Assembly (NCBI RefSeq): GCF_044762655.1
Contig: NZ_JBIWER010000008.1
Coordinates: forward strand, 115,039-179,038
Direction: 5' to 3'
Length of the DNA: 64,000 nt
Origin: Psychrobacillus sp044762655
GTDB lineage: Bacteria; Bacillota; Bacilli; Bacillales_A; Planococcaceae
The first letter of the stretch is position 1; the number at the start of each line of letters is the position of its first letter. A program made the translations under genes and the position numbers. Of the stretch, positions 34,284 to 44,479 are shown piece by piece. The notes below the pieces were generated by a model. It was not told the origin of the DNA, ran no database searches, and saw only the letters and a program-made list of their open reading frames with translations.

Positions 34284-34847
34284 TTATTTTTGTAATTCTG
34301 GTAACCAAGTATTGCGAATTGCTTCATATACAGCTAAGTGAAATTCCTGATTGTTAACAAACTCGTTGGACATTTGTGCATAAAATTCTTTTTGCACTTC
34401 TTCAAATGAAGGATCCTCTTTTGCCGGGAATTTTGCTCTACCTTCCATAACGAACTGTTGAACTTGTTCTGCGCGTGGACCCCATTTAGAAATTACTTCA
34501 CCGTCTTTATTTAACAATAAATATACGGGAATTGAACGCCCGCCATTTGTTAAATACTGATCCATTAAATCCAAATTCTCGTCGCGATAAACAGCACGAA
34601 TCTCTACATTTGCCGCCTCTGCAATTTTACGTAAAACGGCATTGTTCATCATTGCATCTCCACACCAGTCTTCTGTAATAACTAGTATATGTGGTGCTTT
34701 TTCCTTTAATATTTGGATGAATTCATCATCAGCTGGCACATCAAATTTGTTGTAAATGCTGAAGGATTCTTCTTTTTTTGTAGTCATATCGTCCATATAT
34801 TGAGTAAGTGGTTTTGCTTTTTCAAAATATTGTTGTTCTGTAGACAA
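34284..34847 (-). CDS. Thioredoxin-like protein with single active-site Cys
   Basis: Cytosolic thioredoxin-fold protein (Thioredoxin_9-like). The active-site position reads TEDWCGDAMMN, so the second Cys of CxxC is Asp-Ala; cis-Pro is in GGRSIPVYLLLNKDGE. C-terminal 70 residues are a helical extension. The start is TTG at 34847, eight bases after GGGGG. 187 residues. One Cys suggests a monothiol or non-redox role; this form is usual in the family. Confidence 0.85.
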   Translation of the reverse strand: MSTEQQYFEKAKPLTQYMDDMTTKKEESFSIYNKFDVPADDEFIQILKEKAPHILVITEDWCGDAMMNNAVLRKIAEAANVEIRAVYRDENLDLMDQYLTNGGRSIPVYLLLNKDGEVISKWGPRAEQVQQFVMEGRAKFPAKEDPSFEEVQKEFYAQMSNEFVNNQEFHLAVYEAIRNTWLPELQK

Positions 34848-34919
34848 GTGAGTAGCCCCCTTTTTTTCTAAGTATACTGTGTTTTCATTTCTTATTCAAA
34901 CAAGCTCTATAGCCTTTTT

Positions 34920-35549
34920 TTATTCTATTGTTTTTTTATTCTCTAGAAATGAAATTACATCATTCACTTTTTTATGTATTCTACCATCTTTGTAGAAAAT
35001 AGCGCATCCATCAGGGAGAGCATAAATAGTACGTTCAGTGGAAAGCGCAAATAGCTCATCATCGTTTGCTTCCGTATAATGTACCTCCACACTAAAGTCA
35101 ACTAAACCTAATCCTTTTATCACTATGGACTCTGGATAGTCATCGTCTTTTGTTAAAATACAGTCCTCGCAAAATGCCAAAGCCCCTGCACTATATCCAA
35201 TTATTAAACCAGGATAATTTCTAATACTCGCTGCAAGTTCTTTTTCTTGGATTATCTTGAGTAACTTTTCCGGTCTCCCACCTATTAAATAAAGAACATC
35301 ACTATCATTAATCATCGTGACCATTTCACTTGTGGGAAAGTCCTCATGTAATATATCTAGCTTCACATTTATCATGTTAGAGAAGGCCTGTTCTAGACTT
35401 CCCATCCAGCTATCGTATTTAGAAACTTCCGTTGCGAAAGGAACTACTAAAATTTTCGAATTAGGTTTAATCCTTTTCGATAATTCCTCAAATACTTCAT
35501 CCAACTCACCTTTTAAGACATGCCCACCACCAATAAAACATAACTCCAA
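34920..35549 (-). CDS. Peptidase S51-like (type 1 glutamine amidotransferase fold) protein
   Basis: Resembles alpha-aspartyl dipeptidase/cyanophycinase serine peptidases. Nucleophile motif GYSAGALAF (Ser), the preceding YLIGGRPEKLLKII, and a late VEVHYTEANDDEL that may supply His. 209 residues. Start is TTG with GGGGTGAA upstream; the start is moderately certain. Single gene, substrate unknown. Confidence 0.85.
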   Translation of the reverse strand: MELCFIGGGHVLKGELDEVFEELSKRIKPNSKILVVPFATEVSKYDSWMGSLEQAFSNMINVKLDILHEDFPTSEMVTMINDSDVLYLIGGRPEKLLKIIQEKELAASIRNYPGLIIGYSAGALAFCEDCILTKDDDYPESIVIKGLGLVDFSVEVHYTEANDDELFALSTERTIYALPDGCAIFYKDGRIHKKVNDVISFLENKKTIE

Positions 35550-35703
35550 GTTACTTCACCCCATTTGTACTAGTTATATATTATTTCATCATATCATCCG
35601 TAAACTATAAATACTATTTGTATTAAGTTCTCTCTATATACGAGAGCAATCACCTGCTAAGCTAAGTGCTCCACTCCTATATGGGAAAGCAACAATCCCA
35701 TAC

Positions 35704-35734
35704 AAAAAGGATGCCCATATTTGGGGCATCCTTG
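35704..35734 (-). terminator. Terminator of gatCAB operon
   Basis: Stem AAGGATGCCC/GGGCATCCTT with TTTTT on the minus strand, directly after gatB. Confidence 0.92.
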
Positions 35735-35738
35735 AGAA

Positions 35739-37166
35739 TTAGCGTTTTGTAATTTCTTCGTTTAAGATTTTGTTCACAAGAGGCGGATTTGCTTGGCCTT
35801 TTGTTGCTTTCATGATTTGTCCAACTAAGAAGCCGATTGCGCGGTCTTTTCCGTTTTTGAAATCTTCGATAGATTGTGGGTTTGCATCAAGTGTTGCTGT
35901 AACAATTTCGCGTAGAGCGCCTTCGTCCGAAATTTGCACTAAGCCTTTAGCTTTTACGACTTCTGCAGCGTCTCCACCGTTGTCAGCTAGCTCTTTGAAA
36001 ACTTTTTTCGCAATTTTTGATGAAATGGTGCCATCAGAGATTAGTTTAATCATTCCAGAAAGATTTGCTGGAGTTAACCCTGTATCCTTCAACTCTTTTT
36101 GGTCTGCATTTAGATAAGCAGAAACCTCACCCATTAACCAATTGGCAGAAAGTTTTACATCTGCACCATCTGCAATGGTTGCTTCGAAGAAATTAGCCAT
36201 ATCCTTAGATAATGTTAAAACATGTGCATCGTATGGAGATAATCCTAACTCTTCGATATAGCGTTGTTTGCGATCATCTGGAAGCTCTGGAATTTCTGAG
36301 CGTACACGTTCTAACCATGCATCGTCAATTACTAGGTCAACTAAATCTGGCTCTGGGAAATAACGATAGTCATCCGTACCTTCTTTCACACGCATAAGTA
36401 TCGTTTTACCAGTTTTTTCATCATAGCGACGAGTTTCTTGTTCAATGATTCCACCAGCAGATAATACTTCTGCTTGACGAACTTCTTCGTGTTCTAGTCC
36501 TCTCCGTACAAAGTTGAACGAGTTTAAGTTTTTCAACTCTGTTTTAGTACCGAACTCTTCTTGTCCATAAGGGCGGATAGAAATATTCGCATCACAGCGT
36601 AATGATCCTTCTTCCATTTTACAGTCTGAAACGTCTGTATATTGGATAATAGATTTTACTTTTTCTAAGTAAGCGTAAGCTTCCTCAGGTGTACGAATAT
36701 CTGGCTCTGAAACGATTTCTACTAGTGGAGTTCCTTGACGGTTAAAGTCAACTAATGAATATCCATCAGCATGAGAAAGTTTCCCAGCATCCTCTTCCAT
36801 ATGAAGACGGGTAATTCCGATACGTTTTTTCTCTCCGTTAACTTCAATTTCAACCCAACCATTTTTACCGATTGGTTTATCAAATTGTGAAATTTGATAT
36901 GCTTTCGGATTATCAGGATAGAAATAGTTTTTACGGTCAAATTTTGTATTTTGTTCGATTTCCATATTTAATGCAAGTGCCGCACGCATTGCGAAATCTA
37001 CTACGTTCTTATTCAATACAGGTAGCACACCAGGGTATCCTAGGTCTATTACTGTTGTGTTTGTGTTTGGCTCAGCCCCGAAATGATTGGGTGCTGGTGA
37101 GAAGATTTTCGAGTTAGTTTTTAACTCTACGTGTACTTCTAATCCAATAACTGTTTCAAAGTTCAT
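35739..37166 (-). CDS. gatB: Asp-tRNA(Asn)/Glu-tRNA(Gln) amidotransferase subunit B
   Basis: Subunit that activates misacylated Glu-tRNA(Gln) or Asp-tRNA(Asn) with ATP for transamidation. N-terminal FETVIGLEVHVELKTNSKIFS, YPDNPKAYQISQFD, LHMEEDAGKLSH and a C-terminal tRNA-binding GatB/YqeY domain (about residues 325-475). Start at MNFETV (37166), seven bases after GGGAGG that lies in the end of gatA; 475 residues. Confidence 0.96.
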   Translation of the reverse strand: MNFETVIGLEVHVELKTNSKIFSPAPNHFGAEPNTNTTVIDLGYPGVLPVLNKNVVDFAMRAALALNMEIEQNTKFDRKNYFYPDNPKAYQISQFDKPIGKNGWVEIEVNGEKKRIGITRLHMEEDAGKLSHADGYSLVDFNRQGTPLVEIVSEPDIRTPEEAYAYLEKVKSIIQYTDVSDCKMEEGSLRCDANISIRPYGQEEFGTKTELKNLNSFNFVRRGLEHEEVRQAEVLSAGGIIEQETRRYDEKTGKTILMRVKEGTDDYRYFPEPDLVDLVIDDAWLERVRSEIPELPDDRKQRYIEELGLSPYDAHVLTLSKDMANFFEATIADGADVKLSANWLMGEVSAYLNADQKELKDTGLTPANLSGMIKLISDGTISSKIAKKVFKELADNGGDAAEVVKAKGLVQISDEGALREIVTATLDANPQSIEDFKNGKDRAIGFLVGQIMKATKGQANPPLVNKILNEEITKR

Positions 37167-37167
37167 A

Positions 37168-38631
37168 TTATTTTCCCTCCCAAATTTGAGGAGTTTGTTT
37201 ATGGAAATCAGTAGACTGTTCGTAAACATGTGCTACACGATAAATCGTAGACTCATCAAAATAATTCCCGATAATTTGTAATCCAAGTGGTAATCCATCT
37301 TCAAATCCACAAGGGATAGAAATTGCTGGAACACCTGCAAGGTTTATTGGAATAGTTAAAATATCATTTGCATACATCGTCAATGGATCTTCTACATTTT
37401 CTCCAATTTTGAATGCTGGAGTTGGTGCAGTTGGACCGATAATTACATCATAGTCCGCTAACACTTTATCGAAGTCTTGTTTAATAAGCGTACGAACTTG
37501 TTGTGCTTTTTTATAGTAAGCATCATATGTTCCTGCACTTAACGAATAAGTACCAAGCATAATACGACGTTTAACTTCGTCACCAAATCCTTGTGCACGA
37601 GTTTCTTTATAAAGGTCCAATAAGTTTTCTACGTTTTCAGCACGGAAACCATAACGAATTCCATCAAAACGAGAAAGGTTGGAAGAAGCCTCTGAAGACG
37701 AAAGAATATAATATGTAGCTAAAGCGTATTTAGAATGTGGCAATGAAACCTCTTCCCAAGTAGCTCCTTGTGCTTCTAATACTTTCAACGCATCCATTAC
37801 AGACTGACGCACTGCTTCACTTACACCTTCTCCTAAATATTCTTTAGGCACGGCAATACGAAGACCTTTTATATCTCCTGTAAGAGCAGCTGCAAAGTTT
37901 GGAACATCAACATCTGCCGAAGTAGAGTCATTTGCATCTACTCCAGAAATTGCTTCTAAAAGTAGTGCATTATCTTCTACGTTGCGAGTAATTGGACCAA
38001 TTTGATCCAATGAAGATGCAAACGCTACTAATCCAAAACGAGAAACACGTCCGTAGGTCGGTTTCATGCCAACAACACCACAGTAAGAAGCTGGTTGACG
38101 TATAGATCCACCTGTATCTGAACCTAATGAAAATGGTACTTCCCCGGCTGCTACTGCTGCTGCAGATGCACCTGAAGATCCACCAGGAACTCGGTCTAAT
38201 GACCATGGATTTTTAGTAGTTTTATATGCTGAGTTTTCGTTAGAAGATCCCATCGCAAATTCATCCATATTCAATTTACCAATTGTAACCATTCCAGCTT
38301 CACGTAGCTTTTTAACTACAGTTGCATCATAAATTGGATTGAATCCTTGTAATATTTTACTTGCACAAGTAGTTTCTAATCCTTCTGTTACGATATTATC
38401 CTTCACTCCGATAGGTAAACCAAATAATGGTCCACGCTCTTCAAAAGGGATTTTTTCTAATTCTGTCGCTTTTTCTAGTGCTTTTTCTTTATTCAGAGCT
38501 AAGAAGGCTTCTACCTCGCCATCAAGTTTTTCTACACGGTCAAAAGCTTCGTTTGTTAAATCCACTAAAGAAACTTCTTTACTATGTACAAGCGCTTGTA
38601 ATTCTTTCGCTGAACGATTAAATAACGTCAT
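37168..38631 (-). CDS. gatA: Asp-tRNA(Asn)/Glu-tRNA(Gln) amidotransferase subunit A
   Basis: Amidase-signature subunit that frees ammonia from glutamine. The Ser-cisSer-Lys triad is in PIGVKDNI (Lys), VPGGSSGASAAAVAAG and SLGSDTGGSIRQPASYCGV. 487 residues. GGAGGGAAAATC precedes ATG. Confidence 0.97.
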   Translation of the reverse strand: MTLFNRSAKELQALVHSKEVSLVDLTNEAFDRVEKLDGEVEAFLALNKEKALEKATELEKIPFEERGPLFGLPIGVKDNIVTEGLETTCASKILQGFNPIYDATVVKKLREAGMVTIGKLNMDEFAMGSSNENSAYKTTKNPWSLDRVPGGSSGASAAAVAAGEVPFSLGSDTGGSIRQPASYCGVVGMKPTYGRVSRFGLVAFASSLDQIGPITRNVEDNALLLEAISGVDANDSTSADVDVPNFAAALTGDIKGLRIAVPKEYLGEGVSEAVRQSVMDALKVLEAQGATWEEVSLPHSKYALATYYILSSSEASSNLSRFDGIRYGFRAENVENLLDLYKETRAQGFGDEVKRRIMLGTYSLSAGTYDAYYKKAQQVRTLIKQDFDKVLADYDVIIGPTAPTPAFKIGENVEDPLTMYANDILTIPINLAGVPAISIPCGFEDGLPLGLQIIGNYFDESTIYRVAHVYEQSTDFHKQTPQIWEGK

Positions 38632-38652
38632 GATTTTCCCTCCTTACAGCTA

Positions 38653-38943
38653 TTAGTCCATGATTGATGGTACTTTTACTTGTCCTGCTTCTTGTTCTTT
38701 TACATTTAACATCATTGTTTCACGATCTAAGCCTTTAGTAGCTACGTCTTCTCTAAGTACGTTTACTAGCGGTAAAACATGAGTAGTAGGTTCAACATTT
38801 GTCGTGTCTAATTCTTTTAATTGCTCAGCAAATTCCGTAATTGCTCCTAGTTGAAGCGCAAACCTTTCTGCTTCTTCCTCGGTAATTGCAAGTCTTGCAA
38901 GATGGGCAACATGCTTTACTTCTTCTTTTGTTAATTCTGCCAT
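38653..38943 (-). CDS. gatC: Asp-tRNA(Asn)/Glu-tRNA(Gln) amidotransferase subunit C
   Basis: Small subunit that belts GatA and GatB together. VKHVAHLARLAITEEEAERF and the proline-rich LKELDTTNVEPTTHVLPLVNVLREDV are characteristic. 96 residues. CGGAGGTGTGATAA precedes ATG. Confidence 0.96.
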   Translation of the reverse strand: MAELTKEEVKHVAHLARLAITEEEAERFALQLGAITEFAEQLKELDTTNVEPTTHVLPLVNVLREDVATKGLDRETMMLNVKEQEAGQVKVPSIMD

Positions 38944-39023
38944 TTATCACACCTCCGAATTCAGGTAACCATAAAAAATATCATATCATTTTTCACTCTG
39001 CTTGAACAGAGTGTAGCAATCGC

Positions 39024-40160
39024 TTATTGAGTGTATATATGCACATATGCCTCTTCTTCGCCAGGTTTCTTCACAAGCAATGCCTCTGCGCCATCTAACG
39101 AATTGACTTGAACCTCGATATTCATCGAAGAATTAAAATGAGTTTTTATCAAGCCAGCGAGATGCTGCGTAAATCCAATCACCTCTGCAGTTCCATAAAA
39201 CTGAATAGGAATAGTAATTGTCCATTTTTGGAGCTGCTTGTCCTTGAAATAGCCTGTCCCAATAATACTTGTATAATTGGTAAAATACGTTTCTACATCT
39301 TGCTTGAAGTTACGGAAAATTGTATCTAAATCACGATATTTTTCTTGAGAGTCTGCTGTAGGAAATAGAACATACTCCTCGTCAATAGCTTTCCAATCAG
39401 ATACATTTTTCCCTGCTGGTGCTGTACTATACGTAAAATAAGTTCCTGGCACAACAGCATTGCGGCTATTTTGCTTGAACAAACCAACTACGATCGGAAC
39501 CTCGGCAAGCCCATCCATTTGACGTAGACGGGTAACTACCTCTTCTGCAATTCGTTTCCCGTTCTCTTCAATTTGAGCCTGCGTTAGCTTCTCTTCGAAA
39601 GTAGCACCATATTGCTCCTTCGTGTAATAATACGTGGAATTTAGAGCCAGTCCTATTGAAATTCCTGATAGTCTTACTGCATTATCTACTTTTTCCAAAT
39701 AGTTTTGTTCCACAATATGCGATATATAGACGGGTGCTTTTTTCGCCTTTTCTTCTCCAGTTAAACCTTCATCACTCGGATTTAACCCACCTTCTTCTTG
39801 ATTGCTTCTTGCTAGCCAATCCTTTAACGTGCTCGTATCTAAGTACTGCCCTTCTTGGAATAAATACTTATCCGGCGAGAACTCATTTTGAGATATTCGA
39901 AGAAGTCCGTTTTCCACTTCCTTCATATCGTATTTAGTAGATAAATTCGATAAAACTAACCCTCTGCTCGCGCTTGCCTCATAAGGTAATAATGTTCGAT
40001 AATATGTTTCGTCTAGCTGCAAACTCGGAATTATTACTGTTTTGGTCTCTTCTTCTTCAGTGTTTTGTATAACCTCTGTTTTATCACCCAAAGAAGGTGT
40101 ACAGCCAGAGACCGTTAGTAATAAAGCCAGCGTCAACATGCCTATATGTTTTTTGGCCAT
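39024..40160 (-). CDS. camS: CamS family sex-pheromone precursor lipoprotein
   Basis: Lipoprotein (B. subtilis YerH); in staphylococci and enterococci its signal peptide releases the cAM373 pheromone. Signal MAKKHIGMLTLALLLTVSGC with lipobox VSGC; mature domain ends in AEALLVKKPGEEEAYVHIYT. I start at MAKKH (40160) after GGGAGTGGCGAAC; an earlier in-frame start would overlap ligA. About 378 residues. Here a conserved core neighbour of ligA; the pheromone role is not implied. Confidence 0.92.
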   Translation of the reverse strand: MAKKHIGMLTLALLLTVSGCTPSLGDKTEVIQNTEEEETKTVIIPSLQLDETYYRTLLPYEASASRGLVLSNLSTKYDMKEVENGLLRISQNEFSPDKYLFQEGQYLDTSTLKDWLARSNQEEGGLNPSDEGLTGEEKAKKAPVYISHIVEQNYLEKVDNAVRLSGISIGLALNSTYYYTKEQYGATFEEKLTQAQIEENGKRIAEEVVTRLRQMDGLAEVPIVVGLFKQNSRNAVVPGTYFTYSTAPAGKNVSDWKAIDEEYVLFPTADSQEKYRDLDTIFRNFKQDVETYFTNYTSIIGTGYFKDKQLQKWTITIPIQFYGTAEVIGFTQHLAGLIKTHFNSSMNIEVQVNSLDGAEALLVKKPGEEEAYVHIYTQ

Positions 40161-40173
40161 GTTCGCCACTCCC

Positions 40174-42177
40174 TTACTCCACAATGGAGTCTAATAATTT
40201 TTGTTCATCCCAAACCTCGATACCAAGACTTGTTGCTTTTTCTAGTTTTGATCCTGCTTCTTCTCCGGCAATGACTAAATCAGTTTTCTTACTGACACTC
40301 CCAGCAACTTTACCACCTAAAGACTCAATCTTATCTTTTGCTTCTGTCCGAGTTAGCTGTAAAAGCTTTCCTGTTAATACAACTATTTTCCCGGCAAATG
40401 GACTATTTTCTATTGCCTCTGCATCAATAATTCGGCCAGTATACTGTAGCGTCAATCCAGCGTCTTTTAGCCGATTGATCAATTGTTGGACCTCTTCCTG
40501 CTCAAAATAGGTCACTAATGAATCAGCCATTTTGTCCCCTATCTCAAAAATAGTGACAAGCTCTTCTCTAGTTGCTTTCATCAACGCTTCAAAGCTATGA
40601 AAATTCTCCGATAGTATTTTTGCCGCTTTTTCTCCAATATGACGAATACCAAGTCCAAACAATACTCGCTCCATTGAATTTGCTTTAGATGTTTCAATTG
40701 CTTCGACTAAATTAGTAGCAGATTTTAAGCCCATACGCTCAAGCTTTACTAAATCATCCACTGTCAGTGTATATAAATCCGAAATATCTTTGATGAGTTG
40801 TTCTCTAAATAACTGTTCTACCACTTTTTCACCAAGACCATCAATATTCATCGCATTGCGAGAAGCAAAGTGGTAAATACCTTCTTGAATTTGTGCTGGA
40901 CATTGTGGATTAACACAACGAAGTGCTACTTCCTCTTCGATTTTAACTAATTCACTTTCACAAACTGGGCAATTAGTTGGCATTTTGTACGGTAATTCTG
41001 TGCCTTTTCTTTCTTCTGTAATGACAGAAACTACTTCTGGAATAATATCTCCTGCTTTTCGGATAATGACATGATCACCTATACGAATATCCTTTTCACG
41101 GATTAAATCTTCGTTATGAAGTGTGGCCCGCTGTACAGTAGATCCTGCTACTTGTGCAGGCTCTAAAATAGCAGTTGGAGTGACAACACCCGTGCGACCA
41201 ACTGTTAAGTCGATATCGATAATTTTTGTGACTACTTCTTCTGCAGGAAATTTATACGCTATCGCAAATCTTGGACTCTTTGCGGTAAATCCTAGCTCTT
41301 CTTGTTGTGCATAATCATTTACTTTGATAACAATTCCATCAATTTCATATGGAATATCATGCCTTTTTTCCGTCCATTCTTCTATAAAGCTAAGTACTTC
41401 TTCGATAGAAGTACATTTTCTTGTTTCTTTATTGGTCGGTAATCCTTGTTTCTTCATAAATCCTAGTGCATCTAAATGATTGTCAATATTTTGGTCCTCA
41501 CCGTCGCCACCCATGCCGTAAACGAACATCGATAGATTTCTGCTAGCGGTTATTTTAGGGTCGAGCTGGCGTAAAGAGCCTGCCGCTGCATTACGAGGAT
41601 TGGCAAATAACACTTCCGCTTGTGCTGTACGTTCTTCGTTTAACTTTGCAAAGGAGGACTTAGGCATATATGCTTCTCCTCTTGCTTCTAAGGTTACATT
41701 TTCTTTCAAGCGCATTGGAATGGCGCGAATGGTTTTAATATTACTTGTAATATCCTCACCTGTCGTACCATCCCCACGGGTAGCCCCTCTTACTAGAAGT
41801 CCATCCTCATATAACAGAGAGATTGCAAGACCATCAATTTTCAATTCACATATATACGTTGGTGATTCATCAATAATGCCTTGAATACGTTTATCAAAAT
41901 CACGTAAATCCTCTTCATTGAAAGCATTAGATAGACTAAGCATTGGATTTGCATGCGTTACTTTTTTAAACCCTTCACTTACGATGGAACCAACGCGGTG
42001 AGTAGGGGAATCCGGTAATATTAAATCTGGATTTTGTTCCTCCAAAGCTATTAGTTCATGTAAATATTGATCGTACACGGCATCAGGAACAATCGGATCA
42101 TCTAATACATAATAGGCATGTCCATAATCATTTAACAGCTTGTGCAGTTCCTGTACTCGTTGTTCTAACTGATCCAT
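40174..42177 (-). CDS. ligA: NAD-dependent DNA ligase LigA
   Basis: Seals nicks in replication and repair. Adenylation domain with nucleophile Lys113 in CELKIDGLAI, OB fold, four-Cys zinc finger (CPVCES..CVNPQCPAQ), helix-hairpin-helix repeats, and C-terminal BRCT domain (from about residue 590, GKIVVLTGKLLQLTRTEAK). 667 residues. CAGGAGGAATCTTGG precedes ATG. Confidence 0.97.
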   Translation of the reverse strand: MDQLEQRVQELHKLLNDYGHAYYVLDDPIVPDAVYDQYLHELIALEEQNPDLILPDSPTHRVGSIVSEGFKKVTHANPMLSLSNAFNEEDLRDFDKRIQGIIDESPTYICELKIDGLAISLLYEDGLLVRGATRGDGTTGEDITSNIKTIRAIPMRLKENVTLEARGEAYMPKSSFAKLNEERTAQAEVLFANPRNAAAGSLRQLDPKITASRNLSMFVYGMGGDGEDQNIDNHLDALGFMKKQGLPTNKETRKCTSIEEVLSFIEEWTEKRHDIPYEIDGIVIKVNDYAQQEELGFTAKSPRFAIAYKFPAEEVVTKIIDIDLTVGRTGVVTPTAILEPAQVAGSTVQRATLHNEDLIREKDIRIGDHVIIRKAGDIIPEVVSVITEERKGTELPYKMPTNCPVCESELVKIEEEVALRCVNPQCPAQIQEGIYHFASRNAMNIDGLGEKVVEQLFREQLIKDISDLYTLTVDDLVKLERMGLKSATNLVEAIETSKANSMERVLFGLGIRHIGEKAAKILSENFHSFEALMKATREELVTIFEIGDKMADSLVTYFEQEEVQQLINRLKDAGLTLQYTGRIIDAEAIENSPFAGKIVVLTGKLLQLTRTEAKDKIESLGGKVAGSVSKKTDLVIAGEEAGSKLEKATSLGIEVWDEQKLLDSIVE

Positions 42178-42198
42178 CCAAGATTCCTCCTGTTGTGG

Positions 42199-44427
42199 TT
42201 AAACTTTTTCGATTGGGGCAAATTTAGCGAGCAGGCGCTTAATACCTGTAGGACTTGGAAATGCAATATCTAGCTCGGTATTCTCACCTTCGCCACGAAC
42301 ACTGACAACCATACCTTCACCCCATTTTTTATGAGTGGCTTTGTCTCCAACCTGCCAGCCCATTTTTTCTCCACCAGACTCGTTGTATAGCGGACGCGTA
42401 ACAACTGATCTACGAGTGTTACCCGTAGCCTTTGCATGTCTTTCTGGATTTTTGCCGATGTCTTTAGTCCAACCAACGACCTCTATAATATCATCCGAAA
42501 TTTCATTGATAAAACGAGATGGGCTATTAAAGCTACCGCGTCCAAAGATTGTTCGAGACTGCGCGCACGTTATTACAAGTCTTTCTTCTGCTCGTGTGAT
42601 TCCCACGTAAGCAAGGCGACGTTCCTCTTCCATTTCATCATCATCACCAAGGGAACGTGAATGCGGGAAGATATTTTCTTCCATTCCAATGATAAATACA
42701 ACCGGGAATTCCAAGCCTTTTGCCGCATGCATCGTCATTAATATAATATTCCCTTTAGATGCATCTTCATCTTCATCCAATTTATCTATATCAGAAATAA
42801 GAGCTAAGTCTGTCAAAAATGCAACTAACGACTTGTCATCACTTTTTTCCTCAAAGGCTTTCGTTACAGATAAAAACTCTTCAATATTTTCTAAACGACT
42901 TTCCGCTTCAATTGTCTTTTCATTTTTTAACATTGTTCGGTAGCCAGTTTTATCAAGTACTTGCTCGACAATTTCGGTAACAGACAAAAACTCCTGCATT
43001 TGGGTCAAGTTTTGGATTAACCCTTGGAATTGAATAACAGAGTTTACAGCACGTGCTGGTATCCCCATAAAGTCGACTTCTTTTAATGCATCTAAAATAG
43101 AGCGGTCCTGATCTATGGCATAAAGGGCCATACGTTCAAATGACGTTGCTCCAATATTTCGTTTAGGTTCATTAATAATTCGAGCTAGTGATAAGTCATC
43201 ATCGTTATTGGCGATTAAACGAAGGTAAGCAAGCAGGTCTTTAATCTCTTTGCGGTCGTAGAACTTTGTGCCGCCAACGATTGTATAGGCCATATTCGAT
43301 TTAACGAGTACTTCCTCCATTACACGAGACTGGGCATTTGTTCGATACAAAATAGCAAAATCATTTAATGTACGATGTTCTAATTCCATTAACTCTTGGA
43401 TTTTTTGAACGACGTATTGCGCTTCCTGATGCTCATTCATCGCACGGAATAATTCAACTTTTTCACCTTCTAGATTCTCCGTTCGTAAAACCTTCGGATA
43501 TCTGCTCGTATTATTACCAATGACGTCATTTGCCGCCTGTAAGATTCGTTGAGAGGAACGATAGTTTTGCTCTAACATAATTGCTTTTGCATTCGGGTAA
43601 TCCTTTTCAAACGACAGGATATTCTGAATATCTGCTCCACGCCAGCGATAAATTGATTGATCGGAATCCCCAACAACACAGATATTTTTGAACTTTTTAG
43701 CAAGCATCTGTACTAATTCATACTGTGCTTTGTTCGTATCCTGATATTCATCTACATGGATATACTGGAATTTATTTTGGTAAAATTCAAGTACATCAGG
43801 AACTCGCTTGAACAATGTCAATGTCAGCATGATTAAATCATCAAAATCGAGGGATTGGTTCTTTCTCAATTTTTTTTGATAGCTTTGATAAACATTGGCA
43901 ACTGTCTTCTCAAAGGGATTCATCTCATTCATCTGAGCACGATACATATCCGAATCAATACAAATATTTTTGGCACTACTAATCGCATTAAGCATAGAGC
44001 GCGGGTCATATTGTTTTGAATCAATGTTCTGTTCTTTTAATACATTTTTAATAACCGTCAATTGGTCACTTGTATCAAGGATCGAAAAGTTTTTGGTGTA
44101 ACCAATTCGATCAATATCTCTTCTTAAAATACGTACGCACATCGAGTGAAATGTAGAGACCCACATTCTTTCTCCCGTTCCTGGTCCTAACAAGCCATCT
44201 ATACGCTCTCTCATCTCTCTTGCTGCTTTATTGGTAAAAGTGATGGCTAAAATTTTCGATGGATAGACTTCCTTTTCCACGATTAAATAGGCAATTCGAT
44301 GCGTTAATACTCGTGTTTTCCCTGAACCTGCACCCGCCATTATTAGAAGTGGACCTTCTGTTGTCTTCACGGCTTCTTCTTGTTCTTTATTCATACCATT
44401 CAATAAGTTTTTCGCGATGATTTCCAT
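42199..44427 (-). CDS. pcrA: ATP-dependent DNA helicase PcrA
   Basis: Essential 3'-5' superfamily 1 helicase for repair and rolling-circle replication. Motif I AGAGSGKTRVL (Lys37), II VDEYQDTN, III GDSDQSIYRWRGAD, IV LEQNYRSSQRI, V MTMHAAKGLEFPVVF, VI RRLAYVGITRAEERL, and the C-terminal Tudor-like WQVGDKATHKKWGEGMVV that binds RNA polymerase. 742 residues. Confidence 0.97.
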   Translation of the reverse strand: MEIIAKNLLNGMNKEQEEAVKTTEGPLLIMAGAGSGKTRVLTHRIAYLIVEKEVYPSKILAITFTNKAAREMRERIDGLLGPGTGERMWVSTFHSMCVRILRRDIDRIGYTKNFSILDTSDQLTVIKNVLKEQNIDSKQYDPRSMLNAISSAKNICIDSDMYRAQMNEMNPFEKTVANVYQSYQKKLRKNQSLDFDDLIMLTLTLFKRVPDVLEFYQNKFQYIHVDEYQDTNKAQYELVQMLAKKFKNICVVGDSDQSIYRWRGADIQNILSFEKDYPNAKAIMLEQNYRSSQRILQAANDVIGNNTSRYPKVLRTENLEGEKVELFRAMNEHQEAQYVVQKIQELMELEHRTLNDFAILYRTNAQSRVMEEVLVKSNMAYTIVGGTKFYDRKEIKDLLAYLRLIANNDDDLSLARIINEPKRNIGATSFERMALYAIDQDRSILDALKEVDFMGIPARAVNSVIQFQGLIQNLTQMQEFLSVTEIVEQVLDKTGYRTMLKNEKTIEAESRLENIEEFLSVTKAFEEKSDDKSLVAFLTDLALISDIDKLDEDEDASKGNIILMTMHAAKGLEFPVVFIIGMEENIFPHSRSLGDDDEMEEERRLAYVGITRAEERLVITCAQSRTIFGRGSFNSPSRFINEISDDIIEVVGWTKDIGKNPERHAKATGNTRRSVVTRPLYNESGGEKMGWQVGDKATHKKWGEGMVVSVRGEGENTELDIAFPSPTGIKRLLAKFAPIEKV

Positions 44428-44479
44428 AGTGCACTTCCCTTCCTAGAACATTTGTTCTATCATATCGTAATTCTATTGT

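Noticed and set aside
34284..34847. Thioredoxin with a damaged active site as a mutation
   Set aside because: WCGD with one Cys is, as far as I know, normal in this thioredoxin-like subgroup.
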